In this document: in pieces, positions 1-7,040 of the stretch | How positions within the stretch are numbered: the first letter of the stretch is position 1 | Layout: the number at the start of each line of letters is the position of its first letter | Notes under the pieces: model-generated | Told to the model about the DNA's origin: nothing | What the model saw: only the letters and a program-made list of their open reading frames with translations | Databases searched by the model: none | Assembly (NCBI GenBank): GCA_963590525.1 | Contig: CAVAPV010000041.1 | Coordinates: forward strand, 1-21,700 | DNA: 21,700 bases | Origin: W2P13-069 sp963590525 | GTDB lineage: Bacteria > Actinomycetota > Coriobacteriia > Coriobacteriales > QAMH01 | Direction: 5' to 3' | Translations under genes and position numbers: made by a program

Positions 1-59
1 CTGCGGAAAAGTACCGCAAAGCCTTATATCGTCCTCTAGGGTCATTTTAGACAAGCAAA

Positions 60-78
60 GCCGGGGGGATCCCCCGGC
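60..78. terminator. Short GC-rich hairpin, possible terminator
   Basis: An 8-bp stem (60-67 with 71-78) closes a three-base loop. On the minus strand the stem is followed by TTTGCTTG and on the plus strand by CCTTGATTG, so the T-tract is weak either way. It may end a transcript from a gene outside the window. The structure is seen; its role as a terminator is inference. Confidence 0.35.
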
Positions 79-169
79 CCTTGATTGCCTCTCGTTTCCG
101 AGCGACTGGGTTTCTTATACCATCAGACGATAACAGCGTCAAGGTCGTCGACCGTTCAAACCCCAACCA

Positions 170-254
170 CGGCGTTACATTTTTCATATGCCCCGCACAC
201 CTGTCAACAACATGAGTTGCCAAGTGTGCGGGGCATATGATCAAAATAACGCCG
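170..254. repeat. Nested perfect inverted repeat (cruciform-like)
   Basis: The outer arms 170-177 and 247-254 are perfect 8-bp complements. The inner arms 184-200 and 224-240 are perfect 17-bp complements. A further 4-bp pair (205-208 with 216-219) lies in the 23-base loop. Between outer and inner arms, four T (180-183) face four A (243-246). The whole 85-bp block can fold as one long hairpin on either strand. No T-tract follows, so a simple terminator is unlikely. It could be a small mobile repeat, a protein-binding site or a structured leader. Confidence 0.8.
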
Positions 255-282
255 ACAACCCCAACCCCAAAGCTTAAAGCGC

Positions 283-329
283 GCTGAAAGGTGCGGGGCG
301 ATTTAAGGGCACTTAAGGAATCTTTCAGC
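283..329 (+). promoter_or_regulatory. Leader hairpin before the VTC gene
   Basis: Arms GCTGAAAG (283-290) and CTTTCAGC (322-329) are perfect 8-bp complements with a 31-base loop. The loop starts with GTGCGGGGC (291-299), an exact copy of 226-234 in the large inverted repeat, so the complementary segment at 190-198 could pair with either copy. This would allow alternative folds in a transcript reading into the VTC gene. The complementarity is seen; regulation is inference. Confidence 0.4.
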
Positions 330-374
330 TCATGAAAGTAAGCTCGGGCCATCATCCGCTACGAAGGAGGCCCC

Positions 375-1151
375 ATGAGCTCCTATATCGCAACATTCAA
401 ACGTGTAGAGACCAAGTATCTGATAGACGCGCAGCAGCGCCAAGCGCTTGAGGCCGAGCTTTGCAACCATATGGAAGTCGACGACTACGGCAAGACGCTT
501 ATCAGCAGCATGTACTGGGACACCGCACGCCGCGACATGATCGCCCGCAGCATCGAGCATCCGCTCTATAAAGAGAAAGTGCGCCTGCGCCGCTATGGCC
601 AGCATATGACGCTAGATGCCGAGGAGTGCTTTGTAGAGCTCAAGACAAAATACGACGGCGTCGTCTACAAAAGGCGCTGCCGTATGAGCTCTCTGGCAGC
701 AAGCTTGCTTTTGCAGGGCCACTCCTATGAATCGTCCTGTTTGAGCTTCCCGCTCACACGCTCGCAAAACGGCAACTGCGAGCTGTCTTACAGGAGCAGA
801 CAGGTGGGCGCAGAGCTCGAGGCCTTGTGCCGCCGCCAAGACGAGCTCGTGCCATCTGTGCTCATAGAGTGCGACCGCACCGCATGGCGCTTGCTTGACG
901 ACTCCCCCGATGCCGCAACGCAGCTGCGCATCACCTTTGACGAAGCCCTCACCTATCGCGACCTGACCGACATCAAAGCGCTAAACACCCCGATGCTTAG
1001 CCAAGGCACCAGCGTGCTCGAGATCAAAGCCGTGGGCGCCATGCCGCGTTGGCTGGTAGACGCCTTGAGCACCAACGACATACGCCCCGCGAGCTTTACC
1101 AAGTACGGCACCGCCTACAAGGAGCTTTGCGCCGTGGGCAAAGCCGCCTAG
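375..1151 (+). CDS. VTC domain protein (polyphosphate polymerase-like)
   Basis: A 258-residue soluble protein of the VTC/CYTH tunnel-fold type, about the usual length for stand-alone bacterial VTC domains. In yeast Vtc4 this fold makes polyphosphate from ATP inside a basic beta-barrel tunnel. The expected charged strands are present in order: R10, E12 and K14 in FKRVETKYLI; K68, R70 and R72 in KVRLRRY; E88, K90 and K92 in VELKTK; R168 in ECDRTAW; R185 and D189 in LRITFDE; E216 and K218 in LEIK; and K243 in FTKYG. No signal peptide or membrane segment is seen. An AGGAGG lies four bases before the ATG. It leads a three-gene operon with a DUF4956 membrane protein and a beta-helix lipoprotein. 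Bacterial members have not all been shown to make polyphosphate, so the product is uncertain although the catalytic residues look intact. Confidence 0.88.
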   Translation: MSSYIATFKRVETKYLIDAQQRQALEAELCNHMEVDDYGKTLISSMYWDTARRDMIARSIEHPLYKEKVRLRRYGQHMTLDAEECFVELKTKYDGVVYKRRCRMSSLAASLLLQGHSYESSCLSFPLTRSQNGNCELSYRSRQVGAELEALCRRQDELVPSVLIECDRTAWRLLDDSPDAATQLRITFDEALTYRDLTDIKALNTPMLSQGTSVLEIKAVGAMPRWLVDALSTNDIRPASFTKYGTAYKELCAVGKAA

Positions 1152-1214
1152 AGACGATAAAGAAACCCACATCGCCAAACCGGTTATCCGGTGCAGATAT
1201 TTGAAAGGAACCCG

Positions 1215-1907
1215 ATGTTAGAGACGACCTTTAGCTCCGTTTACAACCAAAGCGCCTCGACGATAGGCAGTGTGACCAGCGCGCAGTTTCTCATGTGCTG
1301 CGCTGCTGCCATCGTCTGCGGGCTCATAGTGGCCTTTGTGTACATGTTCAAGCACCGCTACTCAAAGAACTTTGTCATCACGCTGGCCCTGCTGCCGCTT
1401 ATCGTGCAGATGGTGATCACGGTGGTCAATGGCAACATTGGCGCCGGCATCGCTGTGATGGGTGTATTCAACCTCGTGCGCTTTAGGTCTATCCCCGGCA
1501 CGGCAAAAGACATCGCCAGCGTCTTTTTGGCGATGGCAGTGGGCCTTGCGTGCGGCATGGGCTACCTGGGTCTGGCCGCGCTGTTTACAGTCATCGTCGC
1601 AGTGGTCAACATCGTGTTCGTGATAAGCCCGCTGGGCAACGAGGCACCTGCACCCGCCCAGCTTTGCGTGACCGTCCCCGAAGACCTCGAGTTCAACGGC
1701 ATGTTTGACGACATATTGTCGCGTTACTGCAACACGAACAAGCTCATCAACGTTCAAACCACCAATATGGGCAGCCTCTACAAGCTCAACTACGAAGTCG
1801 GTCTCAAAGATATGGGCCAGTCCAAAGCGTTGATCGACGAAATCCGCTGCCTCAACGGCAACCTCAAGGTGAGCTTGGGCTACCTGCCCACCCGCGAGGG
1901 GCTCTAA
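1215..1907 (+). CDS. DUF4956 domain-containing membrane protein
   Basis: A 230-residue integral membrane protein. Four to five hydrophobic segments lie at about residues 24-46, 52-73, 75-88, 101-121 and 122-139, followed by a soluble tail of about 90 residues. The conserved loop GVFNLVRFRSIPGTAKDIA (about 83-101) is typical of DUF4956. The start at 1215 is chosen because AAAGGA lies six bases before it; an upstream in-frame ATG at 1191 has no such site. The gene begins 63 bases after the VTC gene, and this pairing is common in Gram-positive genomes, often beside CotH-kinase or cell-surface proteins. The biochemical role is unknown. By context it may anchor the VTC enzyme at the membrane or move its product across it, which is inference. 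Confidence 0.88.
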   Translation: MLETTFSSVYNQSASTIGSVTSAQFLMCCAAAIVCGLIVAFVYMFKHRYSKNFVITLALLPLIVQMVITVVNGNIGAGIAVMGVFNLVRFRSIPGTAKDIASVFLAMAVGLACGMGYLGLAALFTVIVAVVNIVFVISPLGNEAPAPAQLCVTVPEDLEFNGMFDDILSRYCNTNKLINVQTTNMGSLYKLNYEVGLKDMGQSKALIDEIRCLNGNLKVSLGYLPTREGL

Positions 1908-1977
1908 AACGCAAAAGCAAGCATCACCTTGCGCACAACCCGACAGCAGACAAAACACGAGAGAAGGTGTTTTAGCC

Positions 1978-4053
1978 ATGAAAAGAACAGACGACACCAT
2001 GTCTTGCAAATCCACATCAAAAGCAGTCGTCGCAGCGGCCTTGGCGGCAGCGCTGGCAAGCTCGGGCATAGCTTTGAGCGCATGCTCGGCAAACCAAGAG
2101 CAAGAAAGCCAGCAAGAAAGCGGGCTCACCTTTAGCATCGACGACATGGACTTGGACTACAGCGACCGTGACCAAGACGCAAGCTACGATGCCCAAAGCG
2201 CCACCAAGATCGCCTTGGGCAAGACGGCCAGCGTAGAGGGCAGCGGCGCCAGCGCCAACGGAGCCGATGTAACCATCACGGCCGCCGGCACCTATATCAT
2301 CAGCGGCAAGGCAAGCGACGCCCAGGTGCTCGTTGAGTGCTCTGACGACGACAAAGTGCAGCTCGTGCTAGACGGCGCGAGCATCACCTGCAGCGACGGC
2401 CCGGCCATCTACGTCAAAAGCGCAGACAAGTGCTTTGTGACGCTGGCAAAGGGAAGCGAGAACTCCATAAGCGATGCCGCTGGCTACACCCTCACAGACG
2501 ATGACGGCGATACAGAGCCCACGGCGGCGCTGTTCTCCAAGGCAGACCTCACCTTGAACGGCTCAGGCTCGCTTACCGTCAATGGCAAATGCAACAACGG
2601 CATCGGTAGCAAGGACGACCTGGTCATCTGCGGCGGCACATACAACGTGACGGCGGCAAACGACGGCCTGCGCGGACGCGATTGCGTCAAGGTAAAAGAC
2701 GGCACCTTTGACATCACGAGCACCCAAGACGCCGTCAAGTCCAACAACGACGAAGACACCACCCGCGGCTTCATCAAGATCGACGGCGGCACCTGGACCA
2801 TCAACGCCGGCGACGATGCCTTCCACGCCGAAAGCGCCTTCATCCTCAACGATGGCGACGTGACGGTGGAGCAATGCTACGAGGGCTACGAAGCCATCCA
2901 GATCTACCTCAACGGCGGCACCACGAGCATCACCGCCTCAGACGATGCGATCAACGCCGCCAATGGCGCAAACTCCGATACGCAAAACAGCGACGACAAA
3001 GGCCGCAACTTCTCGCATGACGATAGCGAGGGCGACGGCAACGGCGCGCAAAACGATGGACAGACCCCGCCTGAAAAGCCCGACGGGGACGCAAACGCCA
3101 ACTCCGGCGGCGCGGGCAACGCCGGCAATGCAAGCAGCTCCAGCTCCGATGGCAACGGCACCAAGAACGCCGATGACTTTGAGGTAAAAAGCGGAAGCGC
3201 ACCCACTGCGCCCGATTCAAGCAACGCTGCCAACAACAGCTCTAACGGCAGCAACAGCTCGAGCAACGCTGGCAATGAAAACGCGGATAACAGCAGTGCA
3301 AATGGTAGCAGCACCGACAACAGCAACTCCAGCAACGCCGACAAACCTTCCGACCCGCCCAGCGGGCAAGCACCCGCAGGCGACGGCAGTGGGCCCGGGC
3401 AAGACGGCGGCCAAGGCGGACCTGGCGGAGGCGGTGGATTGGATGCAGACTCGAGCTGCCTCATCCAGATCAACGGCGGCACAATCACGCTCAACGCTCA
3501 AGGCGACGGCATCGACAGCAACGGCAGCATAGAGCTCAACGGCGGCGAGGTCGTGGTCTACGGGCCCACAAGCGGCGGAGACGGCGCTTTGGACTACGGC
3601 GCCAACGCCACGGTCAACGGCGGCAGCATCATCGCCTTGGGAAGCAGCGGCATGGCAGAGAGCTTTACGAGCGGCAGTCAAGCCTTTGCACTCGTGAGTG
3701 CGAGCGGCAGCTCGGGCGATAAGGTCACCGTCACAGACGAGGACGGCAACACGCTGCTTGAGACCAAAGCCGCCAAGGACTTCGAGTGCGCTGTGGTAAG
3801 CACCACCAGCATGACAGAGGGCGCAAGCTACACCATAAGCGTTGCGGGCAGCTCCACCACCTTTACCGCCAGCACCACAAAAAGCGACAGCGGCAAGGGC
3901 GGGCCCAGCGGCCAGGAGCCCGGCAAAAAAGATGGCGCTTCTGATGACAACAACGACCAAACCAAAGACGGCACCGACAACGGCTCAAGCAGCTCAGAGA
4001 GCTCTTCATCAGAAAGCTCAACATCATCTAGCAGTACGGGCCAGACAACGTAA
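1978..4053 (+). CDS. Carbohydrate-binding-type beta-helix lipoprotein (Cthe_2159-like)
   Basis: A 691-residue exported lipoprotein. The N-terminus is a signal peptide with the lipobox LSAC (C36 as lipidated cysteine). From about residue 70 to 330, repeats such as LVLDGASITCSDGPAIYV and NGGTTSITASDDAINA form the right-handed beta-helix rungs of the Cthe_2159 family, whose Clostridium thermocellum founder binds polysaccharides. A Ser/Asn/Gly/Pro-rich stretch (about 331-485) interrupts the helix, which resumes at about 488-560 (IQINGGTITLNAQGDGID). The last 50 residues are a Ser/Glu/Asp-rich tail. The start is supported by GAGAAGG nine bases before the ATG; ATG at 1999 would also keep the signal peptide. 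It is the third gene of the VTC operon, 70 bases after the DUF4956 gene. The ligand is unknown; surface location is well supported. Confidence 0.85.
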   Translation: MKRTDDTMSCKSTSKAVVAAALAAALASSGIALSACSANQEQESQQESGLTFSIDDMDLDYSDRDQDASYDAQSATKIALGKTASVEGSGASANGADVTITAAGTYIISGKASDAQVLVECSDDDKVQLVLDGASITCSDGPAIYVKSADKCFVTLAKGSENSISDAAGYTLTDDDGDTEPTAALFSKADLTLNGSGSLTVNGKCNNGIGSKDDLVICGGTYNVTAANDGLRGRDCVKVKDGTFDITSTQDAVKSNNDEDTTRGFIKIDGGTWTINAGDDAFHAESAFILNDGDVTVEQCYEGYEAIQIYLNGGTTSITASDDAINAANGANSDTQNSDDKGRNFSHDDSEGDGNGAQNDGQTPPEKPDGDANANSGGAGNAGNASSSSSDGNGTKNADDFEVKSGSAPTAPDSSNAANNSSNGSNSSSNAGNENADNSSANGSSTDNSNSSNADKPSDPPSGQAPAGDGSGPGQDGGQGGPGGGGGLDADSSCLIQINGGTITLNAQGDGIDSNGSIELNGGEVVVYGPTSGGDGALDYGANATVNGGSIIALGSSGMAESFTSGSQAFALVSASGSSGDKVTVTDEDGNTLLETKAAKDFECAVVSTTSMTEGASYTISVAGSSTTFTASTTKSDSGKGGPSGQEPGKKDGASDDNNDQTKDGTDNGSSSSESSSSESSTSSSSTGQTT

Positions 4054-4130
4054 GGCAACCCCGCAAAAAACAGAGCCGCAAGAGGTGCGCAGCCCTCCCC
4101 CGCAGGCTCTATAAGCCGCTAGGCTGCAGG

Positions 4131-4168
4131 AAACGCATCGGCAACATGCAGAGGTTGCCGATGCGTTT
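4131..4168. terminator. Perfect 15-bp hairpin between operon and hydratase gene
   Basis: Arms 4131-4145 and 4154-4168 are exact complements with an eight-base loop, 77 bases after the lipoprotein stop and 40 before the hydratase start. The right arm ends in GTTT, continuing as ACAATT, and the left arm begins with AAA, so only a weak U-tract exists on either strand. The best guess is a terminator for the VTC operon; a protein-binding site or leader structure for the hydratase gene is the alternative. Confidence 0.55.
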
Positions 4169-4207
4169 ACAATTGCAGCCAATTTTGGTTAACCCGAGGA
4201 GGACCTC

Positions 4208-6520
4208 ATGATCGAGATGCACGAGCAAGGCATCTACCTTGTCAACGGCAACACCGTCGTCAAAGAAAGCGAGGCGGCGCGCGTCGAGCAGCTCTGCGGC
4301 AAACCTGCAAACCTCGATGAGGCACGCAAGGGCACCATCGCCTACAGCATCCTTGCCGCACACAATAGCTCGGGTTCCATGGACGCTCTCAAGATCCGCT
4401 TTGATGCGATGGCCAGCCACGACATCACCTACGTGGGCATCGTGCAGACAGCGCGAGCCAGCGGGATGACCGAGTTTCCCCTGCCCTATGCGCTCACCTG
4501 CTGTCACAACAGCCTTTGCGCCGTAGGCGGCACCATCAACGACGACGACCATCTCTTTGGGCTGAGCGCCGCCAAGAAATACGGCGGCATCTACGTCCCG
4601 CCTCATATGGCCGTCATCCACCAGTTCATGCGCGAGAAGTTTGCAGGCTGCGGCAAGATGATCTTGGGCAGCGACTCGCACACGCGCTACGGCGCGCTTG
4701 GCACCATGGCCATAGGCGAAGGCGGCGGCGAGCTCGTCAAGCAGCTTTTGCGCGACACCTACGACATCGCCTATCCCAAAGTGGTGGCCGTACACCTCAC
4801 CGGCAAGCCCGCGCCGTGGGTGGGCCCGCAAGACGTGGCGCTGGCCATCATCGCCGCCGTGTTCAAATGCGGTTACGTCAAAAACGCCGTCATGGAGTTT
4901 GTGGGCGAGGGCGTGGCCAGCATGGATGCCGAGTACCGCATGGGCATCGATGTCATGACGACCGAGACCACCTGCCTTTCCAGCATCTGGGTCACCGATG
5001 ACAGCGTGCGCGACTACCTGGCGCTGCATGGGCGTGCCAACGACTACAAGCCGCTTGCCCCTGCCCAGGTAGCCTACTACGACGGCTGCGTCGAGGTCGA
5101 CTTGAACAGCATCAAGCCCATGATCGCCTTGCCGTTCCACCCCTCAAACGCCTATACCATCGACGACCTTTACGACAACCTCACCGACATCTTGAGGGAG
5201 ACCGAGAAAACCGCAGCGCAAATCGCCGACGGCCGTGCGAGCTTTACCCTGCTGGACAAAGTCACGCCCGACGGACGCTTGCAGTCGCAGCAGGGCATCA
5301 TCGCCGGCTGCGCAGGCGGCATGTATTCCAACATCGTGGAGGCCTCCCATGCGCTGCGCGGCAAATCCACCGGCGACGACGAGTTCTACCTGTGCGTCTA
5401 CCCCTCAAGCCAGCCCGTCTTCATCGACTTGGACCGCAAGGGCGTGCTCGCCGACCTCATGGACTCCGGCGCCATCATCAAGGCGGCGTTTTGCGGGCCT
5501 TGTTTTGGCGCAGGCGATACCCCGGCAAACAACGCCTTGTCCATACGCCACTGCACGCGAAACTTCCCCAACAGAGAGGGCTCCAAGCCCGGTAACGGCC
5601 AGCTAGCGGCTGTGGCGCTCATGGACTCGCGCTCTATCGCCGCGTCTGCTGCAAACGGCGGGCGCATCACAAGCGCAGCTGAGCTCGACTGCTGGGGCGA
5701 TGTGCCAGAGTACTCCTACGACGACCGCTGCTACCAGGCGCGTCTGTACCAGGGCTTTGGCAAGGCGGACGTCGATCGCGACCTGCGTTTTGGCCCCAAC
5801 ATCAAAGACTGGCCCGAGCAGGAGCCTTTGGCCGACCACATCCTTTTAGCAGTGGCCTCCAAGATCGAAGACGAAGTGACCACTACCGACGAGCTCATCC
5901 CCAGCGGAGAGACCTCCAGCTATCGCAGCAACCCCCTTGGGTTGGCAGAGTTCACCCTGAGCCGCCGCGACCCGGACTACGTAAAGCGCGCTAAAGACAT
6001 CCAACGCTACGAGAAGGCGCGCCAAGAGGGCGGCGCGCAAACCTTAAAGGATCTGTCCGGCGTGCTAGAAGCCGCCAAGGGCATACAGGGTTGCGAGGGC
6101 CTTGAGTGGGCAGACGTCGAGATAGGTTCTGCGCTCTATGCCAACAAACCCGGTGACGGCTCCGCGCGCGAGCAAGCAGCAAGCTGCCAGCGCGTGCTGG
6201 GTGGCCTGGCCAACATCACACAGGAATACGCCACCAAGCGCTACCGCAGCAACTGCATCAACTGGGGCATGCTCCCCTTCCATCTCAAGGGCGCACCCGA
6301 CGTGTTTGAGGTAGGCGACTTTGTCTTCGTACCCAACGTGCGCAAGGCGCTTGAAGGCAGTATGCAAAGCATAGACGCCTACGTGATAAGCGCAGATACC
6401 AAGACTCAGCCTCGCCAGATCGAGCTGTTTATCCAGCCGCTCACAGATGCAGAGAAAGACATCCTCAAGGCCGGATGCCTCATCAACTACAACCGCAACC
6501 GCAAGGCGGCTCAGGAATAA
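4208..6520 (+). CDS. ybhJ: Aconitase-family hydratase (YbhJ-like)
   Basis: A 770-residue cytoplasmic protein of the aconitase superfamily, closest in layout to Escherichia coli YbhJ (about 750 residues, substrate unproven). The [4Fe-4S] ligands expected of an active enzyme are present: C368 in GCAGG, and C429 and C432 in CGPCFGAGD. The DSHT motif is at 156-159. In the C-terminal swivel domain GDGSAREQ (649-656) aligns with GEGSSREH of aconitase, keeping the catalytic serine (S652) and arginine (R654). SNCINWGMLPF further on matches the aconitase TNLKKQGMLPLTF region. GAGGAGGA ends five bases before the ATG. The gene stands alone between the VTC operon and a repeat region. True aconitase activity is possible, but the sequence around the active site looks more like the hydratase subgroup of unknown substrate. 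Confidence 0.88.
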   Translation: MIEMHEQGIYLVNGNTVVKESEAARVEQLCGKPANLDEARKGTIAYSILAAHNSSGSMDALKIRFDAMASHDITYVGIVQTARASGMTEFPLPYALTCCHNSLCAVGGTINDDDHLFGLSAAKKYGGIYVPPHMAVIHQFMREKFAGCGKMILGSDSHTRYGALGTMAIGEGGGELVKQLLRDTYDIAYPKVVAVHLTGKPAPWVGPQDVALAIIAAVFKCGYVKNAVMEFVGEGVASMDAEYRMGIDVMTTETTCLSSIWVTDDSVRDYLALHGRANDYKPLAPAQVAYYDGCVEVDLNSIKPMIALPFHPSNAYTIDDLYDNLTDILRETEKTAAQIADGRASFTLLDKVTPDGRLQSQQGIIAGCAGGMYSNIVEASHALRGKSTGDDEFYLCVYPSSQPVFIDLDRKGVLADLMDSGAIIKAAFCGPCFGAGDTPANNALSIRHCTRNFPNREGSKPGNGQLAAVALMDSRSIAASAANGGRITSAAELDCWGDVPEYSYDDRCYQARLYQGFGKADVDRDLRFGPNIKDWPEQEPLADHILLAVASKIEDEVTTTDELIPSGETSSYRSNPLGLAEFTLSRRDPDYVKRAKDIQRYEKARQEGGAQTLKDLSGVLEAAKGIQGCEGLEWADVEIGSALYANKPGDGSAREQAASCQRVLGGLANITQEYATKRYRSNCINWGMLPFHLKGAPDVFEVGDFVFVPNVRKALEGSMQSIDAYVISADTKTQPRQIELFIQPLTDAEKDILKAGCLINYNRNRKAAQE

Positions 6521-6576
6521 CACACGACACACTGTCGTATGAACGGCATATAGGCAAGAACGTGCCCCAGGCTAGC

Positions 6577-6642
6577 ACATGACCCTTGCACGCCATAGCA
6601 ACCTAGCGGAAGAGCAATGCTCTCCCCTACTTGCACCTGCGA
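6577..6642. repeat. Repeat A, copy 1 (66 bp)
   Basis: Matches 6889-6954 at 60 of 66 positions with no gaps. It contains the small palindrome AGAGC-AAT-GCTCT (6611-6615 with 6619-6623). This copy has lost part of the other stem that is intact in copy 2, so it looks like the more decayed copy. Confidence 0.85.
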
Positions 6643-6687
6643 GTTGTCGGCACTTCGCAAACCATATTTACCTAAGAGGTCCTTGTT

Positions 6688-6738
6688 GTCGCGCTGTCAA
6701 GCGCGACGTAATAGAGCGTGTCGTCAGGCACGCAGGGC
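6688..6738. repeat. Repeat B, copy 1
   Basis: Partner of 6819-6870. It holds two tandem hairpins: GTCGCGCT with AGCGCGAC (6688-6695 with 6700-6707, four-base loop) and GCGTGTC with GGCACGC (6716-6722 with 6727-6733, one G-T pair, four-base loop). Both stems persist in the other copy although loop bases differ. Confidence 0.85.
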
Positions 6739-6798
6739 CATGTGCGGGCCGCATCCAAAGGAACGATACAGGCATCAGCGGTTCGCAAGCACACGTAG

Positions 6799-6817
6799 GG
6801 GCGGGCACTGCCCGCCC
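6799..6817. repeat. GC-rich palindrome
   Basis: GGGCGGGC (6799-6806) and GCCCGCCC (6810-6817) are perfect complements around a three-base loop. It sits two bases before repeat B copy 2. A CGTAGGGGCGG... start with a GC palindrome is reminiscent of REP-like extragenic repeats in gut bacteria; that likeness is from memory and untested. Confidence 0.75.
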
Positions 6818-6818
6818 G

Positions 6819-6870
6819 GTCGCGCTGGTAAGCGCGACGTATCAGAAGCGTGCCGCTAGGCACGCAGGGC
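6819..6870. repeat. Repeat B, copy 2
   Basis: Contains hairpins GTCGCGCT with AGCGCGAC (6819-6826 with 6831-6838, loop GGTA) and GCGTGCC with GGCACGC (perfect 7-bp stem, loop GCTA). Compared with copy 1, one G-T pair has become G-C while the stem is kept, suggesting that the fold is under some constraint or that the copies are recent. Confidence 0.85.
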
Positions 6871-6888
6871 TTTTGAGGCGGCGCAAGT

Positions 6889-6954
6889 ACATGACCCTTG
6901 CACGTCATGGCAACCTACCGGGAGAGCGGTGCTCTCCCCTACTTGCACCTGCGA
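6889..6954. repeat. Repeat A, copy 2 (66 bp)
   Basis: The better-preserved copy. It carries CATGAC with GTCATG (6890-6895 with 6904-6909) and GGGAGAGC with GCTCTCCC (6920-6927 with 6931-6938, three-base loop). The second stem is longer than its counterpart in copy 1. Confidence 0.85.
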
Positions 6955-7040
6955 ATCTGCCTGAGTTGTAAACGGCTACCTCGCCCTCGCTGGCTTGCCA
7001 TAGTCTTAGCTGCGGCTAAACGGCTCTTAAACCGTAAGCC

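Larger units (their letters stand above)
1..374. other. Non-coding region upstream of the VTC operon
   Basis: No convincing gene is seen. A 102-codon frame on the minus strand spans the large inverted repeat, has no ribosome binding site and resembles nothing recognised. The region instead holds a short hairpin at 60-78, the nested inverted repeat at 170-254, and a second hairpin at 283-329 just before the ribosome binding site of the next gene. No tRNA or clear sigma-70 promoter was found; a TATGAT-like hexamer at 236-241 lies inside the right arm of the big repeat but lacks a matching -35. Confidence 0.7.
6521..7040. other. 520-bp non-coding repeat mosaic
   Basis: No gene is seen between the hydratase gene and pepF, which converge here. 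A 6-bp hairpin (6524-6529 with 6533-6538) follows the hydratase stop directly and may help end its transcript. From 6577 to 6954 the region is built of two kinds of duplicated palindrome-bearing repeat plus a separate 8-bp palindrome, listed individually. Short open frames across it have repeat-derived sequence and no ribosome binding sites. Confidence 0.75.

Noticed and set aside
145..170. tRNA-like T-loop sequence (GTTCAAACC)
   Set aside because: The bases on either side do not form a T-stem and no acceptor or anticodon stems are found nearby.
47..355. 102-codon frame on the minus strand over the upstream region
   Set aside because: It runs through the large inverted repeat, has no ribosome binding site before its ATG, and its product resembles no known family.
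4131..4200. Sigma-70 promoter for the hydratase gene (TTTACA at 4166-4171)
   Set aside because: The matching -10 position reads TTAACC and would put the transcript start on top of the ribosome binding site.
4109..5140. 343-codon minus-strand frame opposite the hydratase gene
   Set aside because: It is antisense to a clearly conserved aconitase-family gene and its His/Asp/Gly-rich product is typical of shadow frames in GC-rich DNA.
6577..6954. CRISPR array
   Set aside because: The direct repeats number only two per type, are unequal in spacing, contain internal hairpins of differing type, and no cas gene is present.
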